DNA from: Methylobacter sp.
Lineage (GTDB): Bacteria > Pseudomonadota > Gammaproteobacteria > Methylococcales > Methylomonadaceae
DNA: 43,774 nt
NCBI GenBank assembly: GCA_030653175.1
Contig: JAURZV010000014.1
Coordinates: 1 to 43,774 of the forward strand
Direction: 5' to 3'
Below are positions 28,568 to 37,005 of this stretch, in pieces (within the stretch, counting starts at the first letter, position 1; every line of letters starts with the position of its first letter). The notes below the pieces were generated by a model. That model worked only from the letters and a program-made list of their open reading frames with translations. It searched no databases and had not been told where the DNA came from. The position numbers and the translations under genes are program-made.

Positions 28568-29395
28568 ATGGATCTTATATTAACGATTAAAACTATCATT
28601 CTGGGCATTGTTGAGGGCCTGACCGAATTTTTGCCGGTTTCCAGTACCGGGCACTTAATTCTGGTTGGCGACTTGCTGAATTTTAATGATGACAAAGGCA
28701 AGTTATTTGAAATTGTTATTCAGGTCGGCGCTATCATGGCGGTGTGCTGGGAATATCGCGCCAAAATCGCTGCCGTTATTATGGGCCTGCCCAATCAAAA
28801 GTCGGCGCAAAAGTTCGCCTTTAACCTGATGATTGCCTTCGTACCCTTAGCAAGCCTGGGTTTACTGTTCGGCAAATACATCAAAGCCGTGTTATTCAAG
28901 CCTATTCCGGTGGCTCTTGCGTTTATCGTTGGCGCTTTCGTAATTATCTGGGCGGAAAAACGGGAACATAAAATCCGTATCTTTGAGGTCGAAGATTTGA
29001 GCCCATTGGATGCGTTAAAACTCGGTATCGCACAGGCTTTCGCGTTGATTCCGGGAACTTCGCGTTCCGGCGCAACCATCATCGGCGGTTTGTTATTCGG
29101 GCTTTCGCGCAAAGCCGCAACTGAATTCTCTTTTTTTCTGGCAATTCCCACACTGATTGTCGCCAGTATCTATGATTTATATAAACACCGCGATTTATTA
29201 GATCTGGCAACCGACGCCCCCTATTTTGCCGCAGGACTGGTCGCCGCATTCCTCAGCGCGCTGTTGGCAATCAAGGCGTTATTGCGTTATATCAGTCATC
29301 ATGATTTCATTATTTTTGCCTGGTACCGCATAGTCTTCGGCTTGCTTGTTATTGCCACGTCATACAGCGGCCTGGTGCAATGGACAGTTGATTAA
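28568..29395 (+). CDS. uppP: Undecaprenyl-diphosphatase (BacA family)
   Basis: A 275-residue integral membrane phosphatase that recycles undecaprenyl pyrophosphate for peptidoglycan and O-antigen synthesis; overproduction gives bacitracin resistance. Both family signatures are present: [17 protein letters not shown] near residue 17 and [13 protein letters not shown] near 161. About eight hydrophobic segments are visible. A hairpin terminator follows at 29496-29528. Confidence 0.96.
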   Translation: MDLILTIKTIILGIVEGLTEFLPVSSTGHLILVGDLLNFNDDKGKLFEIVIQVGAIMAVCWEYRAKIAAVIMGLPNQKSAQKFAFNLMIAFVPLASLGLLFGKYIKAVLFKPIPVALAFIVGAFVIIWAEKREHKIRIFEVEDLSPLDALKLGIAQAFALIPGTSRSGATIIGGLLFGLSRKAATEFSFFLAIPTLIVASIYDLYKHRDLLDLATDAPYFAAGLVAAFLSALLAIKALLRYISHHDFIIFAWYRIVFGLLVIATSYSGLVQWTVD

Positions 29396-29495
29396 TATCG
29401 GTTATTCAAAAAAGGCATGCCTTCTTACTAAGCTTGGTCGGCGTATTCGACAAGCCAATTACACATCAAACACTCCAGCGCCTTAGCCTGAACAT

Positions 29496-29528
29496 AAAAA
29501 AGCCCTATATTTGCATATAAGGCTTTTT
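29496..29528. terminator. Hairpin terminator shared with the tRNA-Asn remnant
   Basis: AAAAAGCCCTATAT and ATATAAGGCTTTTT pair around a short loop, with T/A runs on both sides, so it works in both directions. It is closely similar to the tRNA-associated terminator at 36966-36998 (AAGCCCTACAT...ATGTAAGGCTTT). Confidence 0.8.
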
Positions 29529-29534
29529 ATTTAC

Positions 29535-29567
29535 TTGCTTCGCCGGACAGGCCCGAATGATTAACAG
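29535..29567 (-). other. Decayed tRNA-Asn 3'-end remnant (old attachment site)
   Basis: On the minus strand, CTGTTAATCATT (anticodon region with GTT) is followed directly by CGGGCCTGTCCGGCGAAGCAA. Compared with the better copy at 37006-37053 it has lost about 15 bases of the variable/T-arm region and changed several others. Both copies sit next to the same kind of terminator, in the same orientation. Confidence 0.65.
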
Positions 29568-29691
29568 TAAAACGAATGCCGCCAGTGGGCTACAAAATGG
29601 AGTTAAGATCAGCTTAACTTTGCGCCCGGAAAAATATTGACACCTCACATAGACAAATAAGACCTGTAAGCGTGTTTCGTTTTAGCAAAAT

Positions 29692-30033
29692 TCAGATAAC
29701 AATTAAATCCTTGATCTTCATTTCTGAGCCCTGAATGACTTTAACAAAAGGGCTGCCGCAATAGACACAAGTATCGTATAAGGTTCTCATTTCTGATTGC
29801 TGTTGGCATTGCTGACAAATCCCAAGTCCATTGAGTTCGGAAATAATCAACTCGGCATGTTCCGCCAACGAATCTTTCATGACGACATCAAAACAGAAAC
29901 GTAATGCGTCCGGCTCAACATTGGAAAACCGGCCTATTTCCAAAGTCACTGTGATTACTCTACTGAATCTTTGGCTCAGCGCATTTTTTTCGAGAATTTC
30001 CCGCACACTCTCAAGTAGCGATAGTTCATGCAT
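29692..30033 (-). CDS. hypA: Hydrogenase nickel incorporation protein HypA
   Basis: A 113-residue nickel metallochaperone that, with HypB, delivers Ni to the hydrogenase large subunit. It begins with MHELSLLESV, giving the Ni-binding Met1-His2-Glu3. It has the two zinc CxxC motifs, CQQC near 74 and CVYC near 91. HypB and HypCDEF are not in the window, so maturation needs genes elsewhere. It is the last gene downstream of the hydrogenase block, on the same strand. Confidence 0.95.
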   Translation of the reverse strand: MHELSLLESVREILEKNALSQRFSRVITVTLEIGRFSNVEPDALRFCFDVVMKDSLAEHAELIISELNGLGICQQCQQQSEMRTLYDTCVYCGSPFVKVIQGSEMKIKDLIVI

Positions 30034-30305
30034 GACTATCCCTGCCCTCCACTTTTCGAATTATTGTCCACATGGGTGGGACGGGTTTATTGATGTGGAT
30101 TTTTCAGGGGTATCATTTTCCCATCCGGCCTTGTCGCGCTTTCCTGTCAAGATGAGTGATCGACAAATACGCACCAAAACCATGTCTACCGGAAATCGCA
30201 TCCTATTGGTATCAATCATCGTTTCACGCCAGCCATTCAAAGCAGACCGGCATAACCGATTCCGGCCCCCCCTGCACTTAATACGACAGAACCCCATTCT
30301 TTGAT
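30034..30305 (-). other. 272-base gap between hypA and the signalling gene
   Basis: An 82-codon minus-strand frame (30061-30309) spans it, but the peptide is Arg/Cys-rich, matches nothing I recognise and has no clear leader. It is most likely non-coding, or the remnant of a lost gene. Confidence 0.35.
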
Positions 30306-31715
30306 TCATTCGACAACGCCATGATCAATCCAGCGCCTCTGAAATTCATCTGCAGGCAGCGGAGGCGAGAGATAATATCCTTGAATCTCATCGCAGCCGT
30401 AAGACTGTAACAGCGCCAACTGGGATTCGGTTTCTACGCCTTCGGCGACTACCTTCATATTCAAAACTTGCCCCAAGGATATGATAGTCTTGATAAATGC
30501 CGCCTCGTTCGAGGCGGGGTCATCGATATAAGCCTGAACAAACGATTTGTCTATTTTAAGCGTCTGAATAGGCAATTTTTGCAAATAGGATAAAGACGAA
30601 TAGCCGGTGCCGAAGTCGTCCATGGCGATGTGAATACCGCGCTCTCGGATTTGCTGCAATCGTTCGGTCGCTTTTTCGATGTCGAGCATGACCAAGCCTT
30701 CGGTCACTTCCAATTCAATCCATTCGGGATTGGTACCGGTTTCGGCCAGAATGCAGTCGAGAACAGCAATAAAATCATCGGCCAGAAGTTGCAGCGGCGA
30801 GAGATTGATAGCGAGTCGGAAACCTGTCAGCTGGTTGGCCCATACCTTGGCTTGCAAACAGGCTGTCTTCAGTATCCATTGCCCGAGCGGAATGATTAAA
30901 GCTGTTTCCTCGGCGATAGCGATGAAGCGGTCCGGCGGTATAATGCCGAAGCCGGGACGTCTCCAGCGGATCAGCGCTTCGGCACCGGTTATTCGGTTTA
31001 AGGCGCTATCGAATTTGGGCTGGTAATAAAGCTGGAACTCTTCCTGTTCTATGGCCAATCGCAATGCGTTTTCCAGTAATAGCCTCTGATGTGCCGCCTC
31101 GTTCATGCCCGCTTCATAGTACTGAAACAGGCCTCGGCCTTTCGCTTTGGCCGCATACATGGCAGTATCCGCATGCTTGGTCAGAGTGTAGAAATCATTG
31201 CCGTCATCGGGAAAGATGGCGATGCCGATACTGACGCCGACAAAAACCGTGTAGTCTTTAATTTGCACCGGTTTTGTCATAACACCGATCAGATTTCTGG
31301 CAAGTTCGGTGGCGTCGGTGATGCCGATTAAACCGGGCAGGATGATAGTAAACTCGTCTCCGCCCATACGGGCAACGGTGTCCGTTTTTCGTAAGCAGCT
31401 TTGAATACGCGTTGCGATGATTTGCAATAAACAGTCGCCGGCCCAATGGCCGAGCGTATCGTTGACGCTCTTGAAATGATCCAGATCAAGAAAAAACAAT
31501 GCGAGACGGGTGTTATTACGTTGTGCCAAACAAATTTCGTGCTCAAATCGATCCTTGAACAGAGACCGGTTGGGAAGACTGGTGAGTACATCGTAGTACG
31601 CCAGCTGTTTGAGTTCCTGTTCCGTTTGTTTCTGGTGGCTGATGTCCGTGGAGATCGCCACATAATGAGTTAACCGGCCCCGTTTGTCAGTGACGGCGTT
31701 GATGCTGAGCAGCAT
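30306..31715 (-). CDS. GGDEF-EAL part of a frameshifted Rieske-PAS-PAS-GGDEF-EAL protein
   Basis: The C-terminal part makes and/or degrades cyclic di-GMP. GGDEF is intact (residues 118-122 of this frame), with an inhibitory-site RKTD (109-112) exactly five residues before it. The EAL domain has EALIRW (246), ELEVTEG, DDFGTGYSS (366), KIDKSFV and AEGVETE, so its metal-binding and catalytic residues appear complete. The frame stays open upstream of the ATG 31715, and the peptide IWDRRKNGEFCPMLLS joins it logically to the preceding PAS domain. The real protein therefore starts at 32920, with a frameshift at the C5 run 31756-31760. ATG 31715 is probably not a natural start. Confidence 0.85.
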   Translation of the reverse strand: MLLSINAVTDKRGRLTHYVAISTDISHQKQTEQELKQLAYYDVLTSLPNRSLFKDRFEHEICLAQRNNTRLALFFLDLDHFKSVNDTLGHWAGDCLLQIIATRIQSCLRKTDTVARMGGDEFTIILPGLIGITDATELARNLIGVMTKPVQIKDYTVFVGVSIGIAIFPDDGNDFYTLTKHADTAMYAAKAKGRGLFQYYEAGMNEAAHQRLLLENALRLAIEQEEFQLYYQPKFDSALNRITGAEALIRWRRPGFGIIPPDRFIAIAEETALIIPLGQWILKTACLQAKVWANQLTGFRLAINLSPLQLLADDFIAVLDCILAETGTNPEWIELEVTEGLVMLDIEKATERLQQIRERGIHIAMDDFGTGYSSLSYLQKLPIQTLKIDKSFVQAYIDDPASNEAAFIKTIISLGQVLNMKVVAEGVETESQLALLQSYGCDEIQGYYLSPPLPADEFQRRWIDHGVVE

Positions 31716-32920
31716 CGGGCAGAATTCGCCGTTTTTTCGGCGATCCCAGATTTCTCCCCCTCATTCAATAGCGATTGCCACAGGTGTTTGTAAAACGGCT
31801 TATTGTGCAGTTTCGACTTCAATATCCGGGGGTTTCGGCCCAGTACTTCGGAACGCTCATAGCCGGTGATTGCGCAGAATGCCGCATTAACCTCCATGAT
31901 GGTGCCCTGCGGATCGGTGATAAAAATTGCCTCGCTACTATTTTCGAAGACTTTGGCGCTCAGTTGCAGCTGAGTTTCCCGGTTTTTTAATTCGGTGATA
32001 TTCAAGGCTGTCACAACTGCGCCTTCCAGTTTTCCCTGCTCCGAATGCAACAAACTGCTCTTTAACCAATAGATGGATTTTATGTTGCACCTGTTTTTGC
32101 CCAAGAGCTCATGTTCACCGGTATAGTATCCGTTAAGCCGAACGGTTTCCAACAGCACGGATCGGATCGGCCAGGGCAAACCCGGCAATTGCCCTGTGAG
32201 GTGCTGTTGTTCGAGAGGAGTCAGCAATTCGTCGATACAGGTTCCCAGCAATTCAGCTTCAGTAAGCCCGAGTTCGCGCTCCACCGCCGTATTCAGCCGG
32301 AGAATCCGGCCTTCCGTATCAATGACGATCAGGAGATCGTCAATAGTATCCATGACGCGGTCAACAAAGCGACTGAGGGCATGCTGCTGACCCACCTTTT
32401 CTTTGAGTTTTATCTTTTGCTGCTCCGATTCGCTGAGCGTGGCATCCATGCTTTGGGTGATGACGCGAATTTGCTTTTCCTGTTTCAGATTGGCCAGCCG
32501 CAGTTTATCGATTTCCTCTCGCAGTTGAAGCACTGTTTGAGAATCCTCGCTGCCGGAGATATTTTCGATCCGATTTTCAGCTGTTCCAAACAGGCTGATT
32601 TCGTTCAGGGACACCAAAAATTGACCGTCGTGTTCTTGGACACGAAATTTTGAAATTTTCAAATCGATGCGTCGGCTGTGCGCCGGACAAACAAGGATAT
32701 TTTCATTGAGCAGCGGACAATGCGTCAGATCGCAACCTTCATGAGGGCATAGGGCCGGGACGGCCTGAAATTCGCCCTGAATGTTGAAAATCAGAATATC
32801 GATAGAGCGATGCTCGCCGGGTAATCGTAAGCGGCCTTTCCAGCGCGGTGGATCAGCCAAGTCGAGGAGCATTACCGCTTCGACGATGACATCACGAAAA
32901 TTTGGACTTTGACGGCTCAT
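31670..32920 (-). CDS. Rieske-PAS-PAS part of a frameshifted cyclic-di-GMP signalling protein
   Basis: The N-terminal part has a Rieske-type [2Fe-2S] domain with C58-P-H60 and C78-P-A-H81, the full ligand set. A coiled coil (about 128-165) follows, then PAS1 (about 168-295, DDLLIVIDTEGRILRLN) and PAS2 (from about 300, SSEAIFITDPQGTIMEVN...ITGYERSEVLGRNPR). The natural product ends near NEGE; the last 30 residues are out-of-frame translation past a G5 run on this strand. Its ATG overlaps the TGA of the hydrogenase endopeptidase gene (ATGA), tying it to the hydrogenase operon. An iron-sulfur domain directly fused to PAS-GGDEF-EAL suggests redox input from the hydrogenase. Confidence 0.85.
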   Translation of the reverse strand: MSRQSPNFRDVIVEAVMLLDLADPPRWKGRLRLPGEHRSIDILIFNIQGEFQAVPALCPHEGCDLTHCPLLNENILVCPAHSRRIDLKISKFRVQEHDGQFLVSLNEISLFGTAENRIENISGSEDSQTVLQLREEIDKLRLANLKQEKQIRVITQSMDATLSESEQQKIKLKEKVGQQHALSRFVDRVMDTIDDLLIVIDTEGRILRLNTAVERELGLTEAELLGTCIDELLTPLEQQHLTGQLPGLPWPIRSVLLETVRLNGYYTGEHELLGKNRCNIKSIYWLKSSLLHSEQGKLEGAVVTALNITELKNRETQLQLSAKVFENSSEAIFITDPQGTIMEVNAAFCAITGYERSEVLGRNPRILKSKLHNKPFYKHLWQSLLNEGEKSGIAEKTANSARCCSASTPSLTNGAG

Positions 32921-33369
32921 TCCGACAAAAGATCTCGTATCAATTGGACGGTTTTGGGTACGGCCTGTTCGGTTTTATCGGACAGACCGGGGGAAAAGGG
33001 GGTGACGGCGGCTATTTCGACACCCACGATCAGAATATCCGGCAGTGGTTCCCGGATGACTTTAAGTGCCTCCAGCAAATACGGAAGTCCCAGACCATGA
33101 CCGGTGAGCTGCTGCGGTCTGTCGGCCAAATCTTCCGGCCTCAACACGCAAATCTCACCGACATTCCCGAAGTTGGCCATGGCATCGACCAGAATCGCCT
33201 GACTGCAATTCTCAAGAAACCGGAGCGCATTGAGTCCGGCGATGCCCGCATTGAACACTTCGACATCTTTCGGCCACGTCAACCGGCGAAGCTCTGCGTA
33301 GATGCGGCTACCGAAGCCGTCATCCCCGTGCAGTTCGTTGCCAAAACAAACGATATTGCGTGTACCCAT
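32917..33369 (-). CDS. Hydrogenase maturation endopeptidase (HyaD/HoxM family)
   Basis: A 150-residue protease that trims the C-terminal peptide of the large subunit after the Ni-Fe centre is built. It begins NIVCFGNELHGDDGFG, with the Glu and Asp nickel-sensing residues. It has VDAMANFG near 63 and a His in the TGHGLGLPYLL segment near 90, matching the family. The start lies 3 bases after the large-subunit stop, and the end overlaps the Rieske-PAS gene. The large subunit has a cleavable tail, so this protease has a substrate in the same operon. Confidence 0.92.
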   Translation of the reverse strand: MGTRNIVCFGNELHGDDGFGSRIYAELRRLTWPKDVEVFNAGIAGLNALRFLENCSQAILVDAMANFGNVGEICVLRPEDLADRPQQLTGHGLGLPYLLEALKVIREPLPDILIVGVEIAAVTPFSPGLSDKTEQAVPKTVQLIRDLLSE

Positions 33370-33372
33370 AGC

Positions 33373-34911
33373 TTAGGGCCATACGGTGATGCGTTTACCC
33401 GTGTCGAGTAGATGCACGGTGCAGACCAGACAGGGATCATGGGAGCGGATAATATGGCCGATTTCCACCGGGTCGTCCGGATCGTCAACGGTCAAGCCAA
33501 TCAAACTGCTCTCCCAATGCCCGTGCCGGCCTTCGCTGTCTTTGGGCGATGCATTCCATGCGGTTGGCGTAACGACTTGATAGCGGCTAATAACGCCGTC
33601 GGTGATTTGCACCCAATGACCCAGTGCGCCGCGCGCCGCCGTTACCAGCCCAAAACCTTCCCCGTCGGGGATTTCTTTCTCGTCGGGGGAGATCATGTGC
33701 GGCTGGTTAGGCTGTGCGGCCAGTTCGTGCAGCGTTTCCCGCATTTTATGCAACAGCCGGGCAGTGCGATGTAAGCGGGCGAACTGGCGCAGCCAGGCAT
33801 TGCCCCCCTCCGCCTGATATAACGAGCGGATCAGCGGCTCGCCGTCGATTAAAGCATCTGCCAGGGGACCGGTTTGCACGACCTTGTTCTGATAGCGGGG
33901 CGCTTTGCACCAGGTATAGCGGTCGGAATGGGGTTGATAATCAGGGATGGTTTGCCCCTGAAACGGATGGCGTCCGCCCGAGTATGGCTGAAACCAGGAA
34001 TAGCGCACATGCTCGGTAATTTCGGCTTGCTCGAAAGGCTCGATGTCGCCGGTATCGCCATTGAGGAAACCGGCTCTGAACAAGTGCTTGCGATGCGGAG
34101 GAAAAGTCCCGGCATCGTCCGGGTCGTCATAAGCGCCATAGCTGATCATATGCGGAGTGCCGAACCCTACGTGTTGCAGGCCTATGTCACGGCTCATCAG
34201 CGTAAACAGTCCGATGGCGCTGTCTGCATGAGCATCCTTCGCCGTTAGCCAAGTGAAGAATTCGTCGGCGGATTGTACTGCCAGCCAGGCATCCAGATCT
34301 GTTCCGATGATGGTCTGTTCAAACCATCGGGTTAATTTGTTGAGAATGGACAGGCTGTCGATAATGTGGCGACTACTCGCAGGGGTAGTCACACCGCCCG
34401 GCAGCATATAAGACGAGTGCGGCCACTGACCGCCAAACAGCGCGATAATTTCGACGATATGACGCGAATATTCGAGAGCGCCACGGTGAACCAAGCCCTT
34501 AAACGGCAGAAAAGCTGCCCGCGCTTTTTCATAAAACGGCCGACGGATATATTTGGAGTGGCAAAAATCGGCAGTGAAGAACATAAACGATTGCCGCAGA
34601 TCGCTTTGCACCGTCTCGGCCATCAAACACAGATTGCGGATGCGAATGGCCGTGGGCGGCACGGGAATGCGGCCGATATGTTCCAGTGCAAGCACCGCGG
34701 CATTTAATTGCGCAGTGCCGCAGATGCCGCAGATACGGGGCGTAATCACCAGAGAGTCCTTGGGCTTGCGGCTTATGAGGATTTGTTCGAACCCTCTATA
34801 GAGGGAACCGATACAACGGGCATCGACGACTTTGTTGTCTTCCAGTTCAAGTTGGAAATCGAGATCGCCCTCGACCCGGTTAAGGTCGATTTGAATGATT
34901 CGTCTGGCCAT
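33373..34911 (-). CDS. [NiFe] hydrogenase large subunit
   Basis: 512 residues. The four Cys ligands of the Ni-Fe centre are in RICGIC (Cys61, Cys64) and DPCLVCTVH (Cys494, Cys497). The proton-transfer glutamate is in NRVEGD near residue 14. A C-terminal tail of 12 residues follows His500, which the adjacent endopeptidase should remove. ATG 34911 was chosen because it lies just after the small-subunit stop; the longer open frame overlaps that gene and is not hydrogenase-like. The segment TAWNASPKDSEGRHGHWE is family-typical. With a Tat-less small subunit this indicates a group 2-like cytoplasmic enzyme. The cleavable tail separates it from classical regulatory HoxC/HupV proteins, which lack one. 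Confidence 0.93.
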   Translation of the reverse strand: MARRIIQIDLNRVEGDLDFQLELEDNKVVDARCIGSLYRGFEQILISRKPKDSLVITPRICGICGTAQLNAAVLALEHIGRIPVPPTAIRIRNLCLMAETVQSDLRQSFMFFTADFCHSKYIRRPFYEKARAAFLPFKGLVHRGALEYSRHIVEIIALFGGQWPHSSYMLPGGVTTPASSRHIIDSLSILNKLTRWFEQTIIGTDLDAWLAVQSADEFFTWLTAKDAHADSAIGLFTLMSRDIGLQHVGFGTPHMISYGAYDDPDDAGTFPPHRKHLFRAGFLNGDTGDIEPFEQAEITEHVRYSWFQPYSGGRHPFQGQTIPDYQPHSDRYTWCKAPRYQNKVVQTGPLADALIDGEPLIRSLYQAEGGNAWLRQFARLHRTARLLHKMRETLHELAAQPNQPHMISPDEKEIPDGEGFGLVTAARGALGHWVQITDGVISRYQVVTPTAWNASPKDSEGRHGHWESSLIGLTVDDPDDPVEIGHIIRSHDPCLVCTVHLLDTGKRITVWP

Positions 34912-34913
34912 GG

Positions 34914-35855
34914 TTAAGTATCCATCGTCTTGTTCAGCACCCGGTCTGGAGCCGCATCGTGAGCCAGACTTTTGTAAGCCATGTAATTGGCCCGTTCCAC
35001 GCCCAGAGGCAGATGTACCGGAATGGTGCCGATTTTTTCGGTGAGGAACAGATCCTGAGTCAGCGGAAATTCGGGGGAAGTACAGCCGAAACACGGCACT
35101 CCTGCCCGTGTCTTGCTACTGCGACCATTCCAGAGCTCGGTATTGCAAATGGCCATCGTGATCGGTCCCTGGCAACCCAGATTAAAGAACATGCAGGCCT
35201 TATCGCCGAACTCGGTGTCTTCTATGTCGTACTCATGATATTCGGTGCGGGTGCAGCCCTGATGCACAGTGCTATTGAAAAAAGCCTTGGGGCGATTAAG
35301 ATGATCGAGTTCTAGTGGCAATCCGGAAGCCAGCATGGCCAACGTTTTGGTCATCGCATTGGGGTGAGCGGGGCAGCCCGAGATATTGATGACCGGCAGG
35401 CCTTTGCGAGATCGCCATTCGGGTGGCAATAACCCGCCGGGAGATTGTTTGTCGAACTGCAAGCCGAGACAGTCGGTCGGGTTGGGCGGCGCGGCATGGA
35501 CACCGCCGAATGAGGCGCAAGTACCCAGAGCGACCACGTATCCAGCCTTTTCGACCAGTTCACTGACCAGGCTCATTTTGGAGCGTCCACGATAGGGATC
35601 GTACATGCCTGAGCCATTGGGGCCGGTGATGATGCTGCCTTCAATGCATAAAATGTCGAGGGCTTGTTGATCAGATTTGATCTCCTCGATCAAAGTGTCC
35701 AGTCGGCTCGTGGGCTCTATGGACAGGGATGGTTGCCAGAGCATCTCGATGCTGTATTCATCCACGAGTTCTTCCAGCGATGGGCTGTCCGCGCATAAAA
35801 TCGACATGGTGTCGCCGCCGCAGGAACCGGTTTGTAGCCAAAGTAGTGTCGTCAT
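34914..35855 (-). CDS. [NiFe] hydrogenase small subunit, group 2-like, with CxxD at the proximal cluster
   Basis: 313 residues carrying the electron-transfer Fe-S clusters. It begins TTLLWLQTGSCGGDTMSIL with no Tat signal, so it is cytoplasmic, as in HoxB/HupU and cyanobacterial HupS. The proximal-cluster motif, usually CxxC, is Cys12-Gly-Gly-Asp15. The other expected ligands are present: GTCASFGG, SGCPAHPN, HQGCTR, FNLGCQGP and the CNTELW...VPCFGCTSPEFP medial region. No C-terminal membrane anchor is visible. A TGAGG leader precedes the ATG. It is first in the operon small-large-endopeptidase-Rieske/PAS/GGDEF/EAL. Confidence 0.93.
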   Translation of the reverse strand: MTTLLWLQTGSCGGDTMSILCADSPSLEELVDEYSIEMLWQPSLSIEPTSRLDTLIEEIKSDQQALDILCIEGSIITGPNGSGMYDPYRGRSKMSLVSELVEKAGYVVALGTCASFGGVHAAPPNPTDCLGLQFDKQSPGGLLPPEWRSRKGLPVINISGCPAHPNAMTKTLAMLASGLPLELDHLNRPKAFFNSTVHQGCTRTEYHEYDIEDTEFGDKACMFFNLGCQGPITMAICNTELWNGRSSKTRAGVPCFGCTSPEFPLTQDLFLTEKIGTIPVHLPLGVERANYMAYKSLAHDAAPDRVLNKTMDT

Positions 35856-36517
35856 AAAAACCTCAGTGATGTATCGTAGTTCATGGCGGCGTTGTTGAAT
35901 AAATGCGTATTATCTAAGTGAAAGCCACCACCTAACCGGTGCATATCGCTATCAGGGAAAGCACATCAAAATAATAAACAATTCAAAACATACACATAAA
36001 ACTATCGGAATCAATTTGCAAGCAAAGCACATCACTGATTGATTCTTCGATAAATCAAACAGTCAAAGGCAGCCGCCCTGATGTTACCACCCTATCCGAG
36101 CGTAAAAGCAGGACGCTATGTTACCCCCTATCTCTTTAGTTGTCGTCAAATTCGCTTGTTGGGCCGGAGCGGTTCATAGCACGATTTATAATGTTATTAG
36201 TGTTATCGGGCGATGATCTACAGGCGCTTATTGAAAATTGCGAAATCAATTCGTGGCAGTGGGACACTGGGAATGAGGCATTACCTAAATTACCGTTTCA
36301 GGAAACATGATAAATACTGTGGTATGGATTGTTATCCACATTTTCTTGTTTAACGGTAGTTAAAAATTGTCAGGAGTGTATGCCAAATTAGAGATAAAAA
36401 TTCAACTCATTGTTTTTAAAAATACTCATATGAGTACCCTAAAAAATTAAAAGGTTAACCTGATGATAATATCCACTATTTTGCCAGCAAATCGCAGAAT
36501 CTTTGCAAGGAGATGGG
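35856..36517. other. Region upstream of the hydrogenase operon
   Basis: About 660 bases with no confident gene; the promoter of the hydrogenase operon should lie here. 35888-35907 (GGCGTTGTTGAATAAATGCG) resembles the terminal repeats of IS5/IS903-type elements, but I find no transposase or partner end. A 39-codon frame at 36191-36310 (plus; MLLVLSGDDLQALIENCEIN at its start) is protein-like but unrecognised. The region looks like decayed mobile DNA. Confidence 0.45.
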
Positions 36518-36721
36518 ATGGAATTACAAAAACTATCCCTGGAAATTGACACCTTGACCGACACCGATGGCGCATCAAGCCTGCTTGCAATTCCGGCAGC
36601 AACTTTGATCAAATGGCGCTCAACCGGCGAAGTACGAATCCCCTATGTCCGAATCGGGCGGCAGATCAAATACCGTACCAGTGACTTAAAGGCATTTATC
36701 GAAACCAGTACCGTCAAATAA
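36518..36721 (+). CDS. Small helix-turn-helix (AlpA/excisionase-like) DNA-binding protein
   Basis: 67 residues. The segment TDGASSLLAIPAATLIKWRS, then IPYVRIGRQIKYRTSDLKAFIE, is the winged-helix pattern of MerR/AlpA-type (HTH_17) excisionases. The ATG at 36518 has AAGGAG five bases upstream, better than TTG 36503. No integrase of its own lies next to it: the hydrogenase block is to the left and the tRNA fragment to the right. It may be the surviving control gene of an older island. Confidence 0.75.
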   Translation: MELQKLSLEIDTLTDTDGASSLLAIPAATLIKWRSTGEVRIPYVRIGRQIKYRTSDLKAFIETSTVK

Positions 36722-36965
36722 TCATAGCCCCCGTTTTTTATAAAAACGATTGATAATCTGGTTCTCTCTCACTTAACAACGATCATTAGCGTTCGAATGC
36801 AGCCATGTCTTCAGCAGGCTCAAAAAAGAACTGCTAAACAAAACGGTACTTAGGCGCATACCCAGCAGGTAAATAGAAAATAATTATTGATTGATTTTGA
36901 AGCGAAAACCATTGTAGCAGACCGTTTTAAAGTTGCCCTGAGGTTGCCCAGAAAAATATTAAGCA

Positions 36966-36998
36966 AAAAAAAGCCCTACATTTTCATGTAAGGCTTTG
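36966..36998 (-). terminator. tRNA-Asn-associated terminator
   Basis: On the minus strand AAAGCCTTACAT and ATGTAGGGCTTT pair around GAAA, followed by a run of T. It directly follows the tRNA-Asn 3' fragment and closely resembles 29496-29528. Confidence 0.85.
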
Positions 36999-37005
36999 AT
37001 TTATC

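Noticed and set aside
30061-30309. 82-codon frame between hypA and the signalling gene
   Set aside because: Composition is unlike a protein, no family is recognised and there is no leader.
31756-31760. Programmed ribosomal frameshift at the C5/G5 run
   Set aside because: No typical slippery heptamer or clear downstream stimulator is seen; mutation, error or phase variation is simpler.
34912-35094. N-terminal extension of the hydrogenase large subunit
   Set aside because: It overlaps the small-subunit gene in another frame and is not hydrogenase-like; MARRIIQIDLNRVEGD is the normal start.
35888-35907. IS5/IS903-like terminal repeat
   Set aside because: Only one end-like sequence is seen, with no transposase and no partner, so no insertion sequence is called.
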